Made by a program: the position numbers and the translations under genes. Below are positions 14,015-14,067 of a stretch of 14,067 bases of DNA, piece after piece; the stretch's first letter is position 1; each line of letters opens with the position of its first letter. A model generated the notes under the pieces. That model worked only from the letters and a program-made list of their open reading frames with translations. It did not search any database and was not told the DNA's origin. Location: NCBI GenBank assembly GCA_021795795.1, contig JAJYPA010000177.1, positions 1-14,067 of the forward strand, in the 5' to 3' direction. The stretch is from Pseudomonadota bacterium (lineage in GTDB: Bacteria > Pseudomonadota > Gammaproteobacteria > Halothiobacillales > Halothiobacillaceae).

Positions 14015-14067
14015 GCGGACGCCTCATGGCGGACTAATCCTAACGCCGCGATTCCCAAGCCTACAGC
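14011..14067 (-). CDS. C-terminal end of an upstream gene in the same operon, cut by the window edge; probably a membrane protein
   Basis: Nineteen codons are visible, ending AVGLGIAALGLVRHEASA and TGA (14013-14011), which overlaps the ATG of the DprE1-like gene. The visible part is a hydrophobic, Gly/Ala/Leu-rich segment with a short charged tail, as at the end of a membrane helix. In this pathway the expected neighbour is a UbiA-type phosphoribosyltransferase. That identity is inferred from context only, as is the reality of the frame, though the 4-bp ATGA overlap supports it. Confidence 0.5.
   Translation of the reverse strand, partial: AVGLGIAALGLVRHEASA

Noticed and set aside
1..14067. 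Search by eye for CRISPR arrays, tRNA or rRNA genes and riboswitches
   Set aside because: No regularly spaced repeats, cloverleaf sequences or known riboswitch cores were noticed; a covariance-model scan would be needed to exclude small RNAs.

Overview
This looks like a proteobacterial chromosome segment (beta/gamma type is my guess; no rRNA or tRNA anchors it) where an accessory region full of insertion-sequence debris (about 1-11,200) meets a conserved-looking housekeeping operon (about 11,300 to the right edge). Evidence for a Gram-negative host is indirect: the IS256-, IS21- and IS3-type remnants, the Shine-Dalgarno sites, and a higher-GC right end with tightly overlapping genes.

Left part (1-1772, plus strand): three genes in one direction. 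They are a HAD phosphatase-like protein cut by the window edge, a small STAS-like (DUF4325 type) protein, and a class I SAM-dependent methyltransferase. They look like a short accessory operon of unknown role.

Middle (about 1845-5932): a graveyard of mobile DNA. A 5' part of an IS256-type transposase carries an amber codon where the family has Trp and is cut off near 2500. A foreign piece of unknown origin follows, then an apparently intact 125-residue orphan gene (minus). Next is a second, different IS256-type fragment, broken by a 5-bp tandem duplication and fused at about 3665 to the last 49 codons of an SF1 helicase gene that is otherwise gone. Then come an IS21-type left end with the first codons of istA, an intact tyrosine recombinase (minus), and the 3' end of an IS3-type transposase. 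In front of the recombinase lies a 36-bp near-perfect inverted repeat with 14-bp arms and an 8-bp spacer. It overlaps a good sigma-70-like promoter and is a candidate recombination core site and/or autoregulatory operator.

5947-10848 (minus): one very large gene (1633 codons) encoding an SF1 helicase of the AAA_11/AAA_12 type with a C-terminal PD-(D/E)XK/Vsr-like nuclease (REase_MTES_1575 type). This matches single-gene antiviral helicase-nucleases, so the region is probably a defence island served by the neighbouring integrase.

Right part (11,303-14,067, minus): four overlapping genes. They are the end of an upstream membrane protein gene, a DprE1-like FAD oxidase, a DprE2-like SDR reductase, and a HAD-IB phosphatase. 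DprE1 plus DprE2 epimerise polyprenyl-phosphoryl ribose to the arabinose form, so this is probably a polyprenyl-phosphate-arabinofuranose operon. The HAD enzyme and the membrane protein are candidates for the missing phosphatase and prenyl-phosphate phosphoribosyltransferase steps.
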